A stretch of 64,000 bases of DNA, taken from Agromyces cavernae (lineage in GTDB: Bacteria; Actinomycetota; Actinomycetes; Actinomycetales; Microbacteriaceae). The stretch lies in NCBI RefSeq assembly GCF_021044935.1, contig NZ_JAJNMP010000003.1, forward strand, positions 496,001 to 560,000. The letters are read 5' to 3'. Below, one piece after another: positions 1-7,384 of this stretch. The notes under the pieces were generated by a model. That model was not told the DNA's origin and searched no databases. It saw only the letters and a list, made by a program, of their open reading frames with translations. Within the stretch, counting starts at the first letter, position 1. Every line of letters starts with the position of its first letter. A program made the translations under genes and the position numbers.

Positions 1-100
1 CGGCAGGGTGCTCGCGAGCCACCGCGCGTGGCGCATCCTCGACGCGCTGATCGCCGTCGTGATGGTCACACTCGGCGTGCTGCTCGTGCTGCCGCACTGA
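1..100 (+). CDS. LysE/ArgO-type amino-acid exporter, C-terminal fragment (5' end outside window)
   Basis: The frame that closes at the TGA at 98-100 is open from the left edge and encodes 32 residues. It has a basic segment followed by one hydrophobic helix (ILDALIAVVMVTLGVLLVL) and ends at a short tail. The pattern R-A-W-R-I-L-D-x-x-I-A-x-V-M resembles the last membrane segment of LysE/ArgO exporters, which expel basic amino acids or other small metabolites through the inner membrane. Only the end of the gene is visible, so family assignment rests on this short stretch. Confidence 0.5.
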   Translation, partial: GRVLASHRAWRILDALIAVVMVTLGVLLVLPH

Positions 101-129
101 GTCGGTTTCGGGCGCGCCGCCCTCCGTGC

Positions 130-135
130 TAGCGT
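130..135 (+). promoter_or_regulatory. -10 box (TAGCGT) of a leaderless transcript starting at the cysteine leader ORF
   Basis: TAGCGT matches the actinobacterial TAnnnT -10 box and ends 9 nt before the GTG at 145, which is about where transcription should begin. The transcript would therefore start at or next to the GTG. I see no convincing -35 box (TTCGGG near 107-112 at best). Position is seen; function is inferred. Confidence 0.55.
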
Positions 136-144
136 TTCGGCATC

Positions 145-180
145 GTGAGTACTGACACCTGTCGCTGCTGTCGCCGCTAG
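145..180 (+). CDS. Cysteine-rich leader peptide (MSTDTCRCCRR), putative cysteine-responsive attenuator
   Basis: A GTG-initiated ORF of 11 codons plus TAG reads MSTDTCRCCRR, with three Cys codons in a row of five. It lies right behind a -10 box, so it is probably translated from a leaderless mRNA. A perfect 7-bp hairpin (183-201) follows the stop, and the oxygenase gene begins 215 nt further on. Short leaderless poly-cysteine ORFs are known in mycobacteria as attenuators: when charged Cys-tRNA is scarce, ribosomes stall on them and the downstream gene is expressed. The same mechanism is inferred here. The ORF is too short for statistical support, but a Cys cluster in such GC-rich DNA together with the promoter placement makes chance unlikely. 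Confidence 0.6.
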   Translation: MSTDTCRCCRR

Positions 181-182
181 GC

Positions 183-201
183 GATCGTCTCCCCGACGAT
201 C
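183..201 (+). repeat. Hairpin directly after the leader ORF
   Basis: GATCGTC (183-189) and GACGATC (195-201) form a perfect 7-bp stem with a TCCCC loop. It begins 2 nt after the leader stop codon, so a ribosome on the leader would cover it. No U-tract follows, so it is not a classical intrinsic terminator; it could help control Rho access or ribosome-site exposure. Confidence 0.45.
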
Positions 202-394
202 CCAGGGCGCGAATCCTCACGCGCCGCCGACCGCAGCCCCCGTGCTCACGCCGCATCCGACGCGTCCGCGTCAGCTCCGCGGCATCCGCTCCCGAGGCAC
301 TCGTCTCGAATCGGATGCCACGCAGCCGACGTCGAAGGATGCCGGGGCCGCCTCATCGTCGGCGCACCATCCGGCACCTCGAAAGGACCAGCAC

Positions 395-1399
395 ATGTCC
401 GGCATCCCCATCCTCGACCTCTCCCTGCTCAACGGCACGACCGAGCAGCAGGCGCAGTTCCGCGACGACCTCCGCCGTGCGACGCACGAGGTCGGCTTCT
501 TCTCGCTCATCGGCCACGGCGTGCCGACCGAGCTCATCGACCGCGCCTACGCCGCGGCGCGCGCGTTCTTCGCGCTCCCCGAGTCGCACAAGCTCGCGAT
601 CGAGAACGTCACCAGCCCGCACTTCCGCGGCTACACCCGCATGGGCGGCGAACGCACGCTCGGTCGCGTCGACCTCCGCGAGCAGATCGACCTCGGCGCC
701 GAGCGCCCGGCCGTCCCGATGACGGCCGACACCCCCGACTACTGGATCCTCGAGGGACCCAACCTGTGGCCCGAGGCGCTGCCCGAGCTCCGAGCCGTGT
801 CCGAGGAGTGGATCGCCCGGCTCGACGAGGTCGGCACGCGGCTCCTGCGCAGCTGGGCCGAGGCCCTCGGCGCGGCGCCCGACACCTTCGACGCCGCCTT
901 CGAACGCCCTTCGCCGTACCTGAAGATCGTGCGCTACCCCGGCGTCTCGGCCGAGCAGCCCGCGCAGGGCGTCGGCGCGCACAAGGACCTCGGCGTGCTC
1001 ACCCTGCTCTCGGTCGAGGACGGCAAGGCCGGCCTGCAGGTCGAGAAGGACGGCGAGTGGATCGACGTCACCCCGCCCGCGGGCGCCTTCGTCGTGAACA
1101 TCGGCGAGCTGCTCGAGATCGCCACGGGCGGCTACCTCAAGGCGACCCTGCATCGCGTGGTGTCGCCGGCACCGGGTACCGAGCGCATCTCGATCCCCTA
1201 CTTCCACGGCCCCGCGCTCGACGCCGTCGTCCCGACGATCGAGCTCGCCCCCGAACTCGCCGCCGAGGCGCCCGGCATCACCCGGGACCCGGCGAACCCC
1301 CTGCACGCCGTCTTCGGCGAGAACTGGCTGAAGAGCCGGCTCCGCGCCCACCCCAACGTCGTCGAGGCCCAGCACCCGAGGCTCCTCGTCGGCGCCTGA
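395..1399 (+). CDS. Isopenicillin N synthase-family 2-oxoglutarate/Fe(II)-dependent oxygenase
   Basis: A 334-residue cytoplasmic non-heme iron dioxygenase. The N-terminal DIOX_N region (about 3-120) starts IPILDLSLL and holds the usual GFFSLIGHGVP segment. The double-stranded beta-helix (about 170-275) carries the iron ligands H196-x-D198 and H253, and R264-x-S266 for the 2-oxoglutarate carboxylate. The ATG at 395 is preceded by GAAAGGA at 381-387; earlier in-frame starts would add a poorly conserved, low-complexity extension. The gene lies behind the cysteine-rich leader ORF, which suggests a role in sulfur acquisition, for example oxidative release of sulfur from an organosulfur compound. 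That role is inferred from context; the substrate cannot be read from the sequence. Confidence 0.85.
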   Translation: MSGIPILDLSLLNGTTEQQAQFRDDLRRATHEVGFFSLIGHGVPTELIDRAYAAARAFFALPESHKLAIENVTSPHFRGYTRMGGERTLGRVDLREQIDLGAERPAVPMTADTPDYWILEGPNLWPEALPELRAVSEEWIARLDEVGTRLLRSWAEALGAAPDTFDAAFERPSPYLKIVRYPGVSAEQPAQGVGAHKDLGVLTLLSVEDGKAGLQVEKDGEWIDVTPPAGAFVVNIGELLEIATGGYLKATLHRVVSPAPGTERISIPYFHGPALDAVVPTIELAPELAAEAPGITRDPANPLHAVFGENWLKSRLRAHPNVVEAQHPRLLVGA

Positions 1400-1441
1400 C
1401 CGAGTTGTGGGAGCGCCGCTCGCCCGCGAACTCACGTGAGG

Positions 1442-1468
1442 TGTCGAAAACGGCTACCGCCGTTCGTC
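1442..1468 (+). promoter_or_regulatory. ECF42-type promoter (TGTCGA-N17-CGTC) upstream of the DGPF gene
   Basis: TGTCGA (1442-1447) is separated by 17 nt from CGTC (1465-1468). As I recall, ECF42 sigma factors of Streptomyces venezuelae recognise TGTCGA at -35 and CGA/TC at -10, upstream of DGPF genes. The next two genes are a DGPF protein and an ECF42-like sigma factor, so this is the expected autoregulated promoter. A second candidate -10, TAGCGT (1478-1483), could serve the housekeeping sigma factor. Confidence 0.65.
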
Positions 1469-1505
1469 GTACCTGCGTAGCGTGATCGAGAGAGAGGAAT
1501 CCACC

Positions 1506-2348
1506 ATGGAATACGCGCTGTTGTATGCAGAGGGCACGGACGCCCTGCCCTACGTCGCCGCCGACGACAACGTCGGCGAGTGGGTCGACGAGGTCGTCGC
1601 GCGCGGCGTCTCCGAGTTCGGCGAACGGCTGCGCCCCGAGCAGGATGCCACGACCGTCCGCGTGCGGGGCGGCGAACTGCTGGTGAGCGACGGTCCGTTC
1701 ACCGAGTCGAAGGAATCGATCGGCGGGTTCGACGTCATCGACGCCCGCGACCTCGACGAGGCGATCGAGATCGCATCGCGGCACCCGGTCGCGTCGTTCG
1801 GTCGCGTCGAGGTACGCCCGTTCATGCGATGGCCCGACGCGGAGCCCGGCGCCCGCATCGTGCCGGCCGGTTTCGCCGAACGGGTGCCGGCGGGCCGGCG
1901 GTACCTCCTGCTCGTGATCGTCGACCCCACCGGTGAGCGTCCCGCGAGCGACGGCGCCGATGCCGACAACGATCCCGAGGCGTGGGTGACCGAGATGGAC
2001 GGCCGCGGCGTGCGTCTCTTCGGCGAGGTGCTGCGCGGCCCGGAGGACGCCACCTTCGTGCGCCGGAGGAACGGCGAAGTGCTCGTCGCCGACGGGCCCT
2101 TCACCGAGGCGAAGGAGTGGATCGCGGGCTTCGACCTGCTCGAGGTGGCCGACCTCGCCGAGGCGATCGAGGTCGCGTCGAAGCATCCGATGGCCCGTGG
2201 CGGCACGCTCGAGCTGCGCCCGCTGTGGCCGTTCGACCCGCACGAGGACCACACCGAACGGGTCGAGCGCGAGGCGGCCGAGGTCGCGGTGCGACTCGAG
2301 CCCCGCGCGGCCGACGCGGTCGGGGCCGTCGCGGGGGCGGGGTCCTGA
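1506..2348 (+). CDS. Tandem DGPF (YCII-related) domain protein
   Basis: A 280-residue soluble protein made of two YCII/DGPF domains (about 1-105 and 130-245), each with the signature DGPFTE(S/A)KE followed by I-x-GFD. Family members usually have one domain of about 110-130 residues, so this is a fused pair. DGPF proteins are small dimeric alpha-beta proteins of uncertain function, often encoded beside ECF42 sigma factors as targets or partners. The ATG at 1506 follows a purine-rich GAGAGAGAGGA. Its TGA (2346-2348) overlaps the likely start of the sigma-factor gene, so the two are probably translationally coupled. Everything past about residue 250 is Ala/Glu-rich and not conserved. Confidence 0.88.
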   Translation: MEYALLYAEGTDALPYVAADDNVGEWVDEVVARGVSEFGERLRPEQDATTVRVRGGELLVSDGPFTESKESIGGFDVIDARDLDEAIEIASRHPVASFGRVEVRPFMRWPDAEPGARIVPAGFAERVPAGRRYLLLVIVDPTGERPASDGADADNDPEAWVTEMDGRGVRLFGEVLRGPEDATFVRRRNGEVLVADGPFTEAKEWIAGFDLLEVADLAEAIEVASKHPMARGGTLELRPLWPFDPHEDHTERVEREAAEVAVRLEPRAADAVGAVAGAGS

Positions 2349-3685
2349 CGCAGGCCGGTCGCGCGCACGGCGCGCCGGATGCGGCTCCGCCCGAGCAGGG
2401 CGGGGCCGTTCCGGTCGACGTCGATCGGGCGCTCCGCGACGCGTTCGACGGCGAGTGGGCGCGCGTCGTCGCGACCCTCATCCGCATTACCGGCGACTGG
2501 GACGTCGCCGAGGAGGCTGCGGCAGGGGCGTTCGAGCGGGCGACCGCGACCTGGCCGCGCGACGGGATTCCGCGCAATCCGGGTGCCTGGCTCACGACGA
2601 GCGCTCGACGCATCGCGCTCGACAGGCTGCGGCGCCGCGGCGTCGAGGCGGCGAAGGTGAACGAATGGCTGTTGGACGCCCGGGCGGACGGGAGCCTCGA
2701 CGGCCCCGTCGATCCTGCCGACGTCATCGCGCGCGGCGGGGACCCGGCGTGGGACGACCGGCTCCGTCTCGTCTTCACGTGCGCCCACCCGGCGTTGCCG
2801 ATGGAGGCGCACGTCGCCCTCACGCTGCGCACGGTCGGCGGGCTGGAGACCCGCGAGATCGCGAGGGCGTTCCTCGTGCCGGAGTCGACGATGGGGCAGC
2901 GGATCGCTCGGGCGAAGCGCAAGATCCGGAACGCCGGGATCCCCTATCGCGTGCCGCCGGCCGACGCATTGGCCGAGCGGCTCGGCGGAGTGCTCGCGGT
3001 CGTGTACCTGATCGCGAACGAGGGCTACCTCGCGTCCTCGGGCGATCGGTTGCAGCGCCTCGATCTCGCGGCCGAGTCGATCCGGCTCAGCCGCCTCCTC
3101 ACCGACGTGATGCCCGAGGCGGACGAGGCCCGGGCGCTGCTCGCACTGCTGCTGCTGCAGCACTCGCGAGCGGCGACCCGCGTCGACGGGGCAGGCGACC
3201 TGGTGCCGCTCGCCGAGCAGGATCGCGCGCACTGGGACGCGCACGAGATCGCCGAAGGGCTCGCCCTGCTCGCCAGGGGGTCTCGGGCCACTCGTGCGAG
3301 CGACGGCCCGTACCGCCTGCAGGCCGAGATCCAGGCGGTGCACGCACGTGCGGCGACCGCCGCCGAGACCGACTGGGCCGAGATCGCCGCCCGCTACGAC
3401 GATCTCGCGCGGCACGCCGACTCGCCGTTCGTCCGGCTGAACCGCGCGATCGCGATCGGCGAGGCGAACGGTGCCGGCGCCGGGCTCACGGCCCTCGCCG
3501 AGGTCGAGGCGGAGGGCCGCCTTGCGGGGTACCATCTGCTGCCGGCGGCGCAGGCGGAGTTCCTGCGCCGTGCCGGCCGGCTCGATGAAGCGGCAGCCCG
3601 TTGCCGCGACGCGATCGCGCTCGCGCCGACCGAACCCGAACGGCGATTCCTCGAACGTCGGCTGGCCGAGATCTCGATCCGATAG
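2345..3685 (+). CDS. ECF42-type RNA polymerase sigma factor with C-terminal TPR-like extension
   Basis: This is a COG4941-type extracytoplasmic-function sigma factor (about 446 residues). Sigma-70 region 2 (about 30-105) contains the GDWDVAEEAAAGAFERA and NPGAWLTTSARRIALDRLRR segments. Region 4 (about 145-200) contains EIARAFLVPESTMGQRIARAKRKI. A long C-terminal helical domain with LNRAIAIGEANG is typical of ECF42 and needed for activity in that group. No ATG or GTG lies in frame near the expected start; the best choice is CTG at 2345, overlapping the upstream stop (CTGA). The exact start is therefore uncertain. It pairs with the DGPF gene and a matching promoter at 1442-1468. No anti-sigma gene is adjacent, as usual for this group. 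Confidence 0.85.
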   Translation: MTQAGRAHGAPDAAPPEQGGAVPVDVDRALRDAFDGEWARVVATLIRITGDWDVAEEAAAGAFERATATWPRDGIPRNPGAWLTTSARRIALDRLRRRGVEAAKVNEWLLDARADGSLDGPVDPADVIARGGDPAWDDRLRLVFTCAHPALPMEAHVALTLRTVGGLETREIARAFLVPESTMGQRIARAKRKIRNAGIPYRVPPADALAERLGGVLAVVYLIANEGYLASSGDRLQRLDLAAESIRLSRLLTDVMPEADEARALLALLLLQHSRAATRVDGAGDLVPLAEQDRAHWDAHEIAEGLALLARGSRATRASDGPYRLQAEIQAVHARAATAAETDWAEIAARYDDLARHADSPFVRLNRAIAIGEANGAGAGLTALAEVEAEGRLAGYHLLPAAQAEFLRRAGRLDEAAARCRDAIALAPTEPERRFLERRLAEISIR

Positions 3686-3715
3686 GCGGCGTCGGGGCAG
3701 CACCCGTCAGGCGAT

Positions 3716-3733
3716 ATCCACCGATCGGTGGAT
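3716..3733. promoter_or_regulatory. 18-bp perfect palindrome upstream of the ABC exporter operon
   Basis: ATCCACCGATCGGTGGAT at 3716-3733 reads the same on both strands. It sits in the 107-nt gap between the sigma-factor gene and the ABC ATPase, about 60 nt before the ATPase start. It could be an operator, for instance for the LuxR-type regulator encoded at 6671, or a terminator hairpin for the sigma operon; no T-tract follows. Confidence 0.45.
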
Positions 3734-3792
3734 GCCGGAATCCGACGGTCGACCGCTGCCGCTGCGGCCCGCGCGCTGCCACGCTGGTACCC

Positions 3793-4677
3793 ATGAAAAC
3801 CAACGACGCGGCCGTGCAGGTGCGGGAGCTCCGCAAGACCTATGGCCAGAAGAACGCGGTCGACGGGGTGAGCTTCGACATCAGCGCCGGCGAGACGTTC
3901 GCCCTGCTCGGGCCGAACGGGGCCGGCAAGTCGACGACGATCGAGATCCTCGAGGGCTACCGCAGCCGCACGGGCGGCGAGGTCAGGGTGCTCGGCACCG
4001 ACCCGGCGAAGGGCGGCCTCGACTGGAAGTCGCGGCTCGGCATCGTGCTGCAGTCGACCGGTGAGACCGGTCTCGTCACCGTGGCCGAGCAGCTGAAGCA
4101 CTTCGCCGGGTTCTACCCGAACCCGCGCGACGTCGACGAGGTGATCGCCGCAGTCGGCCTCGAACCGCAGGCGAAGACCCGCATCGCCAAGCTCTCGGGC
4201 GGCCAGCAGCGCCGCGTAGATGTGGCACTCGGCATCATCGGCCGGCCCGAGCTGCTCTTCCTCGACGAGCCCACGACGGGCTTCGACCCCGAGGCGCGCC
4301 GCCACTTCTGGCAGGTCATCCGCGGACTCAAGGCCGAGGGCACCACGATCCTGCTCACCACGCACTACCTCGACGAGGCGGCCCAGCTCGCCGACCGCGC
4401 GGGCGTGATCGCCGGCGGGCGACTCGTCGACATCGGCGGCATCGACGAGATCGGCGGGGCCGACGCCCGTGTGCCGCTCGTGCGGTGGCGCGACCGCGAC
4501 GGGGCACTCCGCGAGGAGCACACCGACGAACCGGGCCGTGTCGTGGCATCCGTCGTCGCCTCGCTCGGCGGCGAACCCGCCGATCTCGAGGTGATCCGTC
4601 CGAGCCTCGAGGACATCTACCTGCAACTGATCCGCAGCGTCGACAGCGCTGCCCAGCCCGAGGAGGTGCTCGCATGA
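3793..4677 (+). CDS. DrrA-type ABC exporter ATP-binding protein
   Basis: A 294-residue cytoplasmic ATPase of the daunorubicin/drug-export class. Walker A is GPNGAGKST, the signature is LSGGQQRR and Walker B is LLFLDEPTTG, followed by a switch histidine in LLTTHYLDEA. The C-terminal about 70 residues form the usual DrrA regulatory tail. The start ATG at 3793 has a -10-like CACGCT (3780-3785) 7 nt upstream, so it may be leaderless. Its TGA overlaps the ATG of the permease gene (ATGA), and a kinase/regulator pair follows. That order (ATPase, permease, kinase, regulator) is typical of exporters induced by membrane-active antibiotics. Confidence 0.92.
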   Translation: MKTNDAAVQVRELRKTYGQKNAVDGVSFDISAGETFALLGPNGAGKSTTIEILEGYRSRTGGEVRVLGTDPAKGGLDWKSRLGIVLQSTGETGLVTVAEQLKHFAGFYPNPRDVDEVIAAVGLEPQAKTRIAKLSGGQQRRVDVALGIIGRPELLFLDEPTTGFDPEARRHFWQVIRGLKAEGTTILLTTHYLDEAAQLADRAGVIAGGRLVDIGGIDEIGGADARVPLVRWRDRDGALREEHTDEPGRVVASVVASLGGEPADLEVIRPSLEDIYLQLIRSVDSAAQPEEVLA

Positions 4678-5477
4678 GCATGGTCACGCTCGGTGCCTCG
4701 CGCATCGGTTACGAGACGAAGACGTACTTCCGCTCGCCCGACACGCTGTTCTTCACGTTCTTCTTCCCGTTCGTGATGCTCGCCATCTTCACGGCCGCGT
4801 TCAGCGCGCAGGGCGAGGTCGGCCCTCCCGGGGCCGAGATCTCGATCGGCGCGTACTACCTGCCCGGCATGATCGCCGCCGGCATCCTGCTCTCGGGCGT
4901 GCAGAACCTCGCTGTCGACATCGCGATGGAGAAGAGCAACGGAACGCTCAAGCGACTGGGCGGCACGCCGCTGTCGCCGATCAGCTACTTCCTCGGCAAG
5001 ATCGGCCAGGTGTTCGTCACCGGAGTCCTGCAGGCGGCGCTGCTGATCCTGGCCGGATGGCTCGTGCTCGGCATCGAGCTGCCCACCGAGCCCGAGAAGT
5101 GGTTCACGTTCGCGTGGGTGTTCGTGCTCGGGCTCGTGACGTGCGCACTCGTGGGCATAGCGCTGTCGGCGGTGCCGCGCAGCGGCAAGAGCGCGACCGC
5201 CGTGGTGATCCCGATCGTGCTGCTGCTGCAGTTCATCTCGGGCGTGTACCTGCAGTGGAACATGCTGCCGGCGTGGCTGCAGGACATCGCGAGCCTGTTC
5301 CCCCTCAAGTGGATCGCGCAGGGGATGCGCTCGGTGTTCCTGCCCGATGGCTGGGAGGCGCTCGAGCAGAACGGGTCGTGGAACCTGACCGGCGTCGCGA
5401 TCGCGCTCGGCATCTGGCTCGTCGTCGGCCTCGTGCTCAGCCGGGTGACCTTCCGCTGGATCCGGCGCGACGCGTGA
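4674..5477 (+). CDS. ABC-2 family exporter permease
   Basis: A 267-residue integral membrane protein of the ABC2_membrane class with about six predicted helices. The first is TLFFTFFFPFVMLAIFTAAF. The cytoplasmic segment MEKSNGTLKRLGGTPLSP is the conserved coupling motif of ABC-2 permeases. Its start overlaps the ATPase stop by 4 nt, so the two are translated together and form the exporter. Likely substrates are lipid-like or membrane-active compounds, by analogy to DrrB and LnrMN; the substrate is not readable from sequence. Confidence 0.88.
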   Translation: MSMVTLGASRIGYETKTYFRSPDTLFFTFFFPFVMLAIFTAAFSAQGEVGPPGAEISIGAYYLPGMIAAGILLSGVQNLAVDIAMEKSNGTLKRLGGTPLSPISYFLGKIGQVFVTGVLQAALLILAGWLVLGIELPTEPEKWFTFAWVFVLGLVTCALVGIALSAVPRSGKSATAVVIPIVLLLQFISGVYLQWNMLPAWLQDIASLFPLKWIAQGMRSVFLPDGWEALEQNGSWNLTGVAIALGIWLVVGLVLSRVTFRWIRRDA

Positions 5478-5522
5478 CCCCCGTGCGGGATCAGCGGGTG
5501 CATCCGGTGCGAGAGTAGGGCC

Positions 5523-6674
5523 ATGCACAACATGCGCTGGTGGGATGCCGCCGTGATCGGGATGGCCCTGATCACCGGCGGCATTCTCGCCATCGACCCG
5601 CCGTACGGGATGGCGGAGTACGGCGCCTGGGCGGCGATCGGCGTGTTCGTCGTGCTGTACTTCGCCTTCGCCCGGCGTGTGATGCGACGGCCGCGCGCCC
5701 CGCACGATCTCATCCTCGCCGCGCTGCTCGCCGTGGTGCTCGGAGTCGGCTTGTCATTCGAGCCGTTCCTGTCATTCCTGCAGGCGATCGTCTATCCGAT
5801 GGTGTGGGTCGCCTCAGCGAACCTGCGCCGGGCGATCATCGGCAATGTGATGGTGGGGGCGGGGGTCTTCGCGGGGTATTTCGCCTGGACGAACTTCGAG
5901 AACCCCCTGCTGGCCGGCGGTGTCGCGACGCTCTCGGTCGCCTTCAGCCTGTCGCTCGGGCTCTGGATCACCCGTATCGAGCAGGCCGGAGAAGAGCGCG
6001 GGCGCCTGCTCGCCGAGCTCGAGTCGATGCAGGACGAACTCGCCGCGATGCACCGCGACGCCGGCGTCACGAGCGAACGCGAACGTCTCGCCCGTGAGAT
6101 CCACGACACGCTCGCGCAGAGCCTCACCGGACTCGTGCTGCTCGCCCAGCGGGCATCGCGAGAGATCGAACCGACGGATGCCGCGACGCAGACCATCGCG
6201 CTCATCGAGCAGACCGCCCGCGAGGCGCTCGGCGAGGCTCGCGCCCTCGTGGCCGCGAATGCGGCGGTGCCGGTGGAATCGGGCCTTGCGGTCGCGCTCG
6301 TGCGACTGGGCGAACGCTTCGCCCGCGAGACCGGCGTGCATGTCGAGACCCGGGTCGACTCCGTACGCCTCGACCGCGACCTCGAGGTCGTGCTGCTGCG
6401 GTGCACGCAGGAGGCCCTCGCGAACGTGCGCAAGCACGCGCACGCGACATCCGCCCGGGTCGATGTGATCGCGCGTGACGGCGAGGTGGAGCTCACCGTC
6501 GAAGACGACGGCGTCGGGCCGGCCGGCGCCGACGAGGAGTCGGGATTCGGCGTCAGCGGCATGCGCGAGCGCCTCGCGCTCGTCGGTGGCCGGCTGAGCC
6601 TCGAACCGGGCGCGGCGACGGGCACCGTGCTCCGGGCGACCGTGCCCGTCCGAGAACGAGAGGTGGATGCATGA
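5523..6674 (+). CDS. Sensor histidine kinase (HisKA_3 type)
   Basis: A 383-residue membrane sensor kinase. The first about 155 residues form five or six short hydrophobic segments with almost no extracellular loop, an intramembrane-sensing layout. A coiled linker (about 155-185) leads to the dimerisation/phosphoacceptor box REIHDTLAQS with H194. The ATPase domain (about 285-380) has the N box QEALANVRKHA, DDGVG and GFGVSGMRERL. The stop overlaps the regulator start (ATGA at 6671-6674). Together with the ABC genes upstream it probably detects and responds to the compound that the exporter removes. Confidence 0.9.
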   Translation: MHNMRWWDAAVIGMALITGGILAIDPPYGMAEYGAWAAIGVFVVLYFAFARRVMRRPRAPHDLILAALLAVVLGVGLSFEPFLSFLQAIVYPMVWVASANLRRAIIGNVMVGAGVFAGYFAWTNFENPLLAGGVATLSVAFSLSLGLWITRIEQAGEERGRLLAELESMQDELAAMHRDAGVTSERERLAREIHDTLAQSLTGLVLLAQRASREIEPTDAATQTIALIEQTAREALGEARALVAANAAVPVESGLAVALVRLGERFARETGVHVETRVDSVRLDRDLEVVLLRCTQEALANVRKHAHATSARVDVIARDGEVELTVEDDGVGPAGADEESGFGVSGMRERLALVGGRLSLEPGAATGTVLRATVPVREREVDA

Positions 6675-7297
6675 TCCGCGTGCTGGTCGCCGACGACCAC
6701 CCCATCGTGCGGGCCGGCGTCGTCGGCCTGCTGTCGGCGGCGGTCGACATCGACGTGGTCGGCGAGGCGGCCGACGGGATCGACGCCGTGCGACTCGCCG
6801 AAGAGCTCGAACCCGACCTCGTGCTCATGGACCTGCGCATGCCCGCACTCGACGGCGCCGAGGCCACCGCCCGCATCATCGCGGCACGCCCGAACGCGAA
6901 GGTGCTCGTGCTCACGACCTACGAGACCGACGAGCACATCCTCGGCGCGATCGAGGCCGGCGCATCGGGCTACCTGCTGAAGGCGGCGCCCGAGGCCGAG
7001 ATCCTCGCCGGCGTGCGGTCGGTCGTCGCGGGCGAGACGGTGCTCGCACCCTCGATCGCCGCGAAGCTCGTGTCACGGGTGCGGCAGGACGCGACATCCG
7101 CCGCCCCCTCGCTCTCACCGCGCGAGCTCGAGGTGCTGCAGCTTGTGGCCGACGGCCGCTCGAATCCCGAGATCGCGCGGGCGCTGTTCATCGGGGAGGC
7201 GACCGTGAAGACCCACCTGCTGCACGTGTTCGAGAAACTCGACGTGAACGACCGCACGCGTGCGGTCACCCGGGCGATGGAACTCGGGCTGCTGTGA
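6671..7297 (+). CDS. LuxR/NarL-type response regulator
   Basis: A 208-residue regulator with a receiver domain (about 1-120) and a LuxR-type helix-turn-helix (about 140-205). Acidic-pocket residues D8 and D9, the phosphorylation site D54 in VLMDLRMP and a conserved lysine in YLLKAAPE are present. The output domain contains LSPRELEVLQLVADG and a recognition region around EATVKTHLLHVFEKL. It is translationally coupled to the kinase gene and should be its partner. Probable targets are the ABC exporter genes upstream; the palindrome at 3716-3733 is one candidate site. Confidence 0.92.
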   Translation: MIRVLVADDHPIVRAGVVGLLSAAVDIDVVGEAADGIDAVRLAEELEPDLVLMDLRMPALDGAEATARIIAARPNAKVLVLTTYETDEHILGAIEAGASGYLLKAAPEAEILAGVRSVVAGETVLAPSIAAKLVSRVRQDATSAAPSLSPRELEVLQLVADGRSNPEIARALFIGEATVKTHLLHVFEKLDVNDRTRAVTRAMELGLL

Positions 7298-7372
7298 GCG
7301 CCGGTCGGTCGGAGAAGCACGCAGCATCGTATGGGGACTGCGCAACCCCCTGACGAAGCGCGACGCGGCGTC

Positions 7373-7378
7373 TACGCT
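7373..7378 (+). promoter_or_regulatory. -10 box TACGCT of a leaderless promoter
   Basis: TACGCT ends 6 nt before the GTG start at 7385. This spacing puts the transcription start on the start codon. No Shine-Dalgarno sequence is present, consistent with leaderless translation. Confidence 0.55.
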
Positions 7379-7384
7379 GGCGGC

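Noticed and set aside
2220-2345. An earlier GTG start (near 2228) for the sigma factor
   Set aside because: It would add about 40 Arg/Gly-rich residues that are a shadow of the DGPF gene and are not part of the family.
1550-3703. A 717-codon minus-strand ORF opposite the DGPF and sigma-factor genes
   Set aside because: It is an Arg-rich antisense shadow produced by GC-rich codon structure; the plus-strand genes have recognisable domains. The same holds for other long antisense frames, for example 7846-9726, 9597-11357, 12801-14444, 26910-28967, 28958-31942, 31840-33675, 33165-34709, 45382-47169 and 50180-52366.
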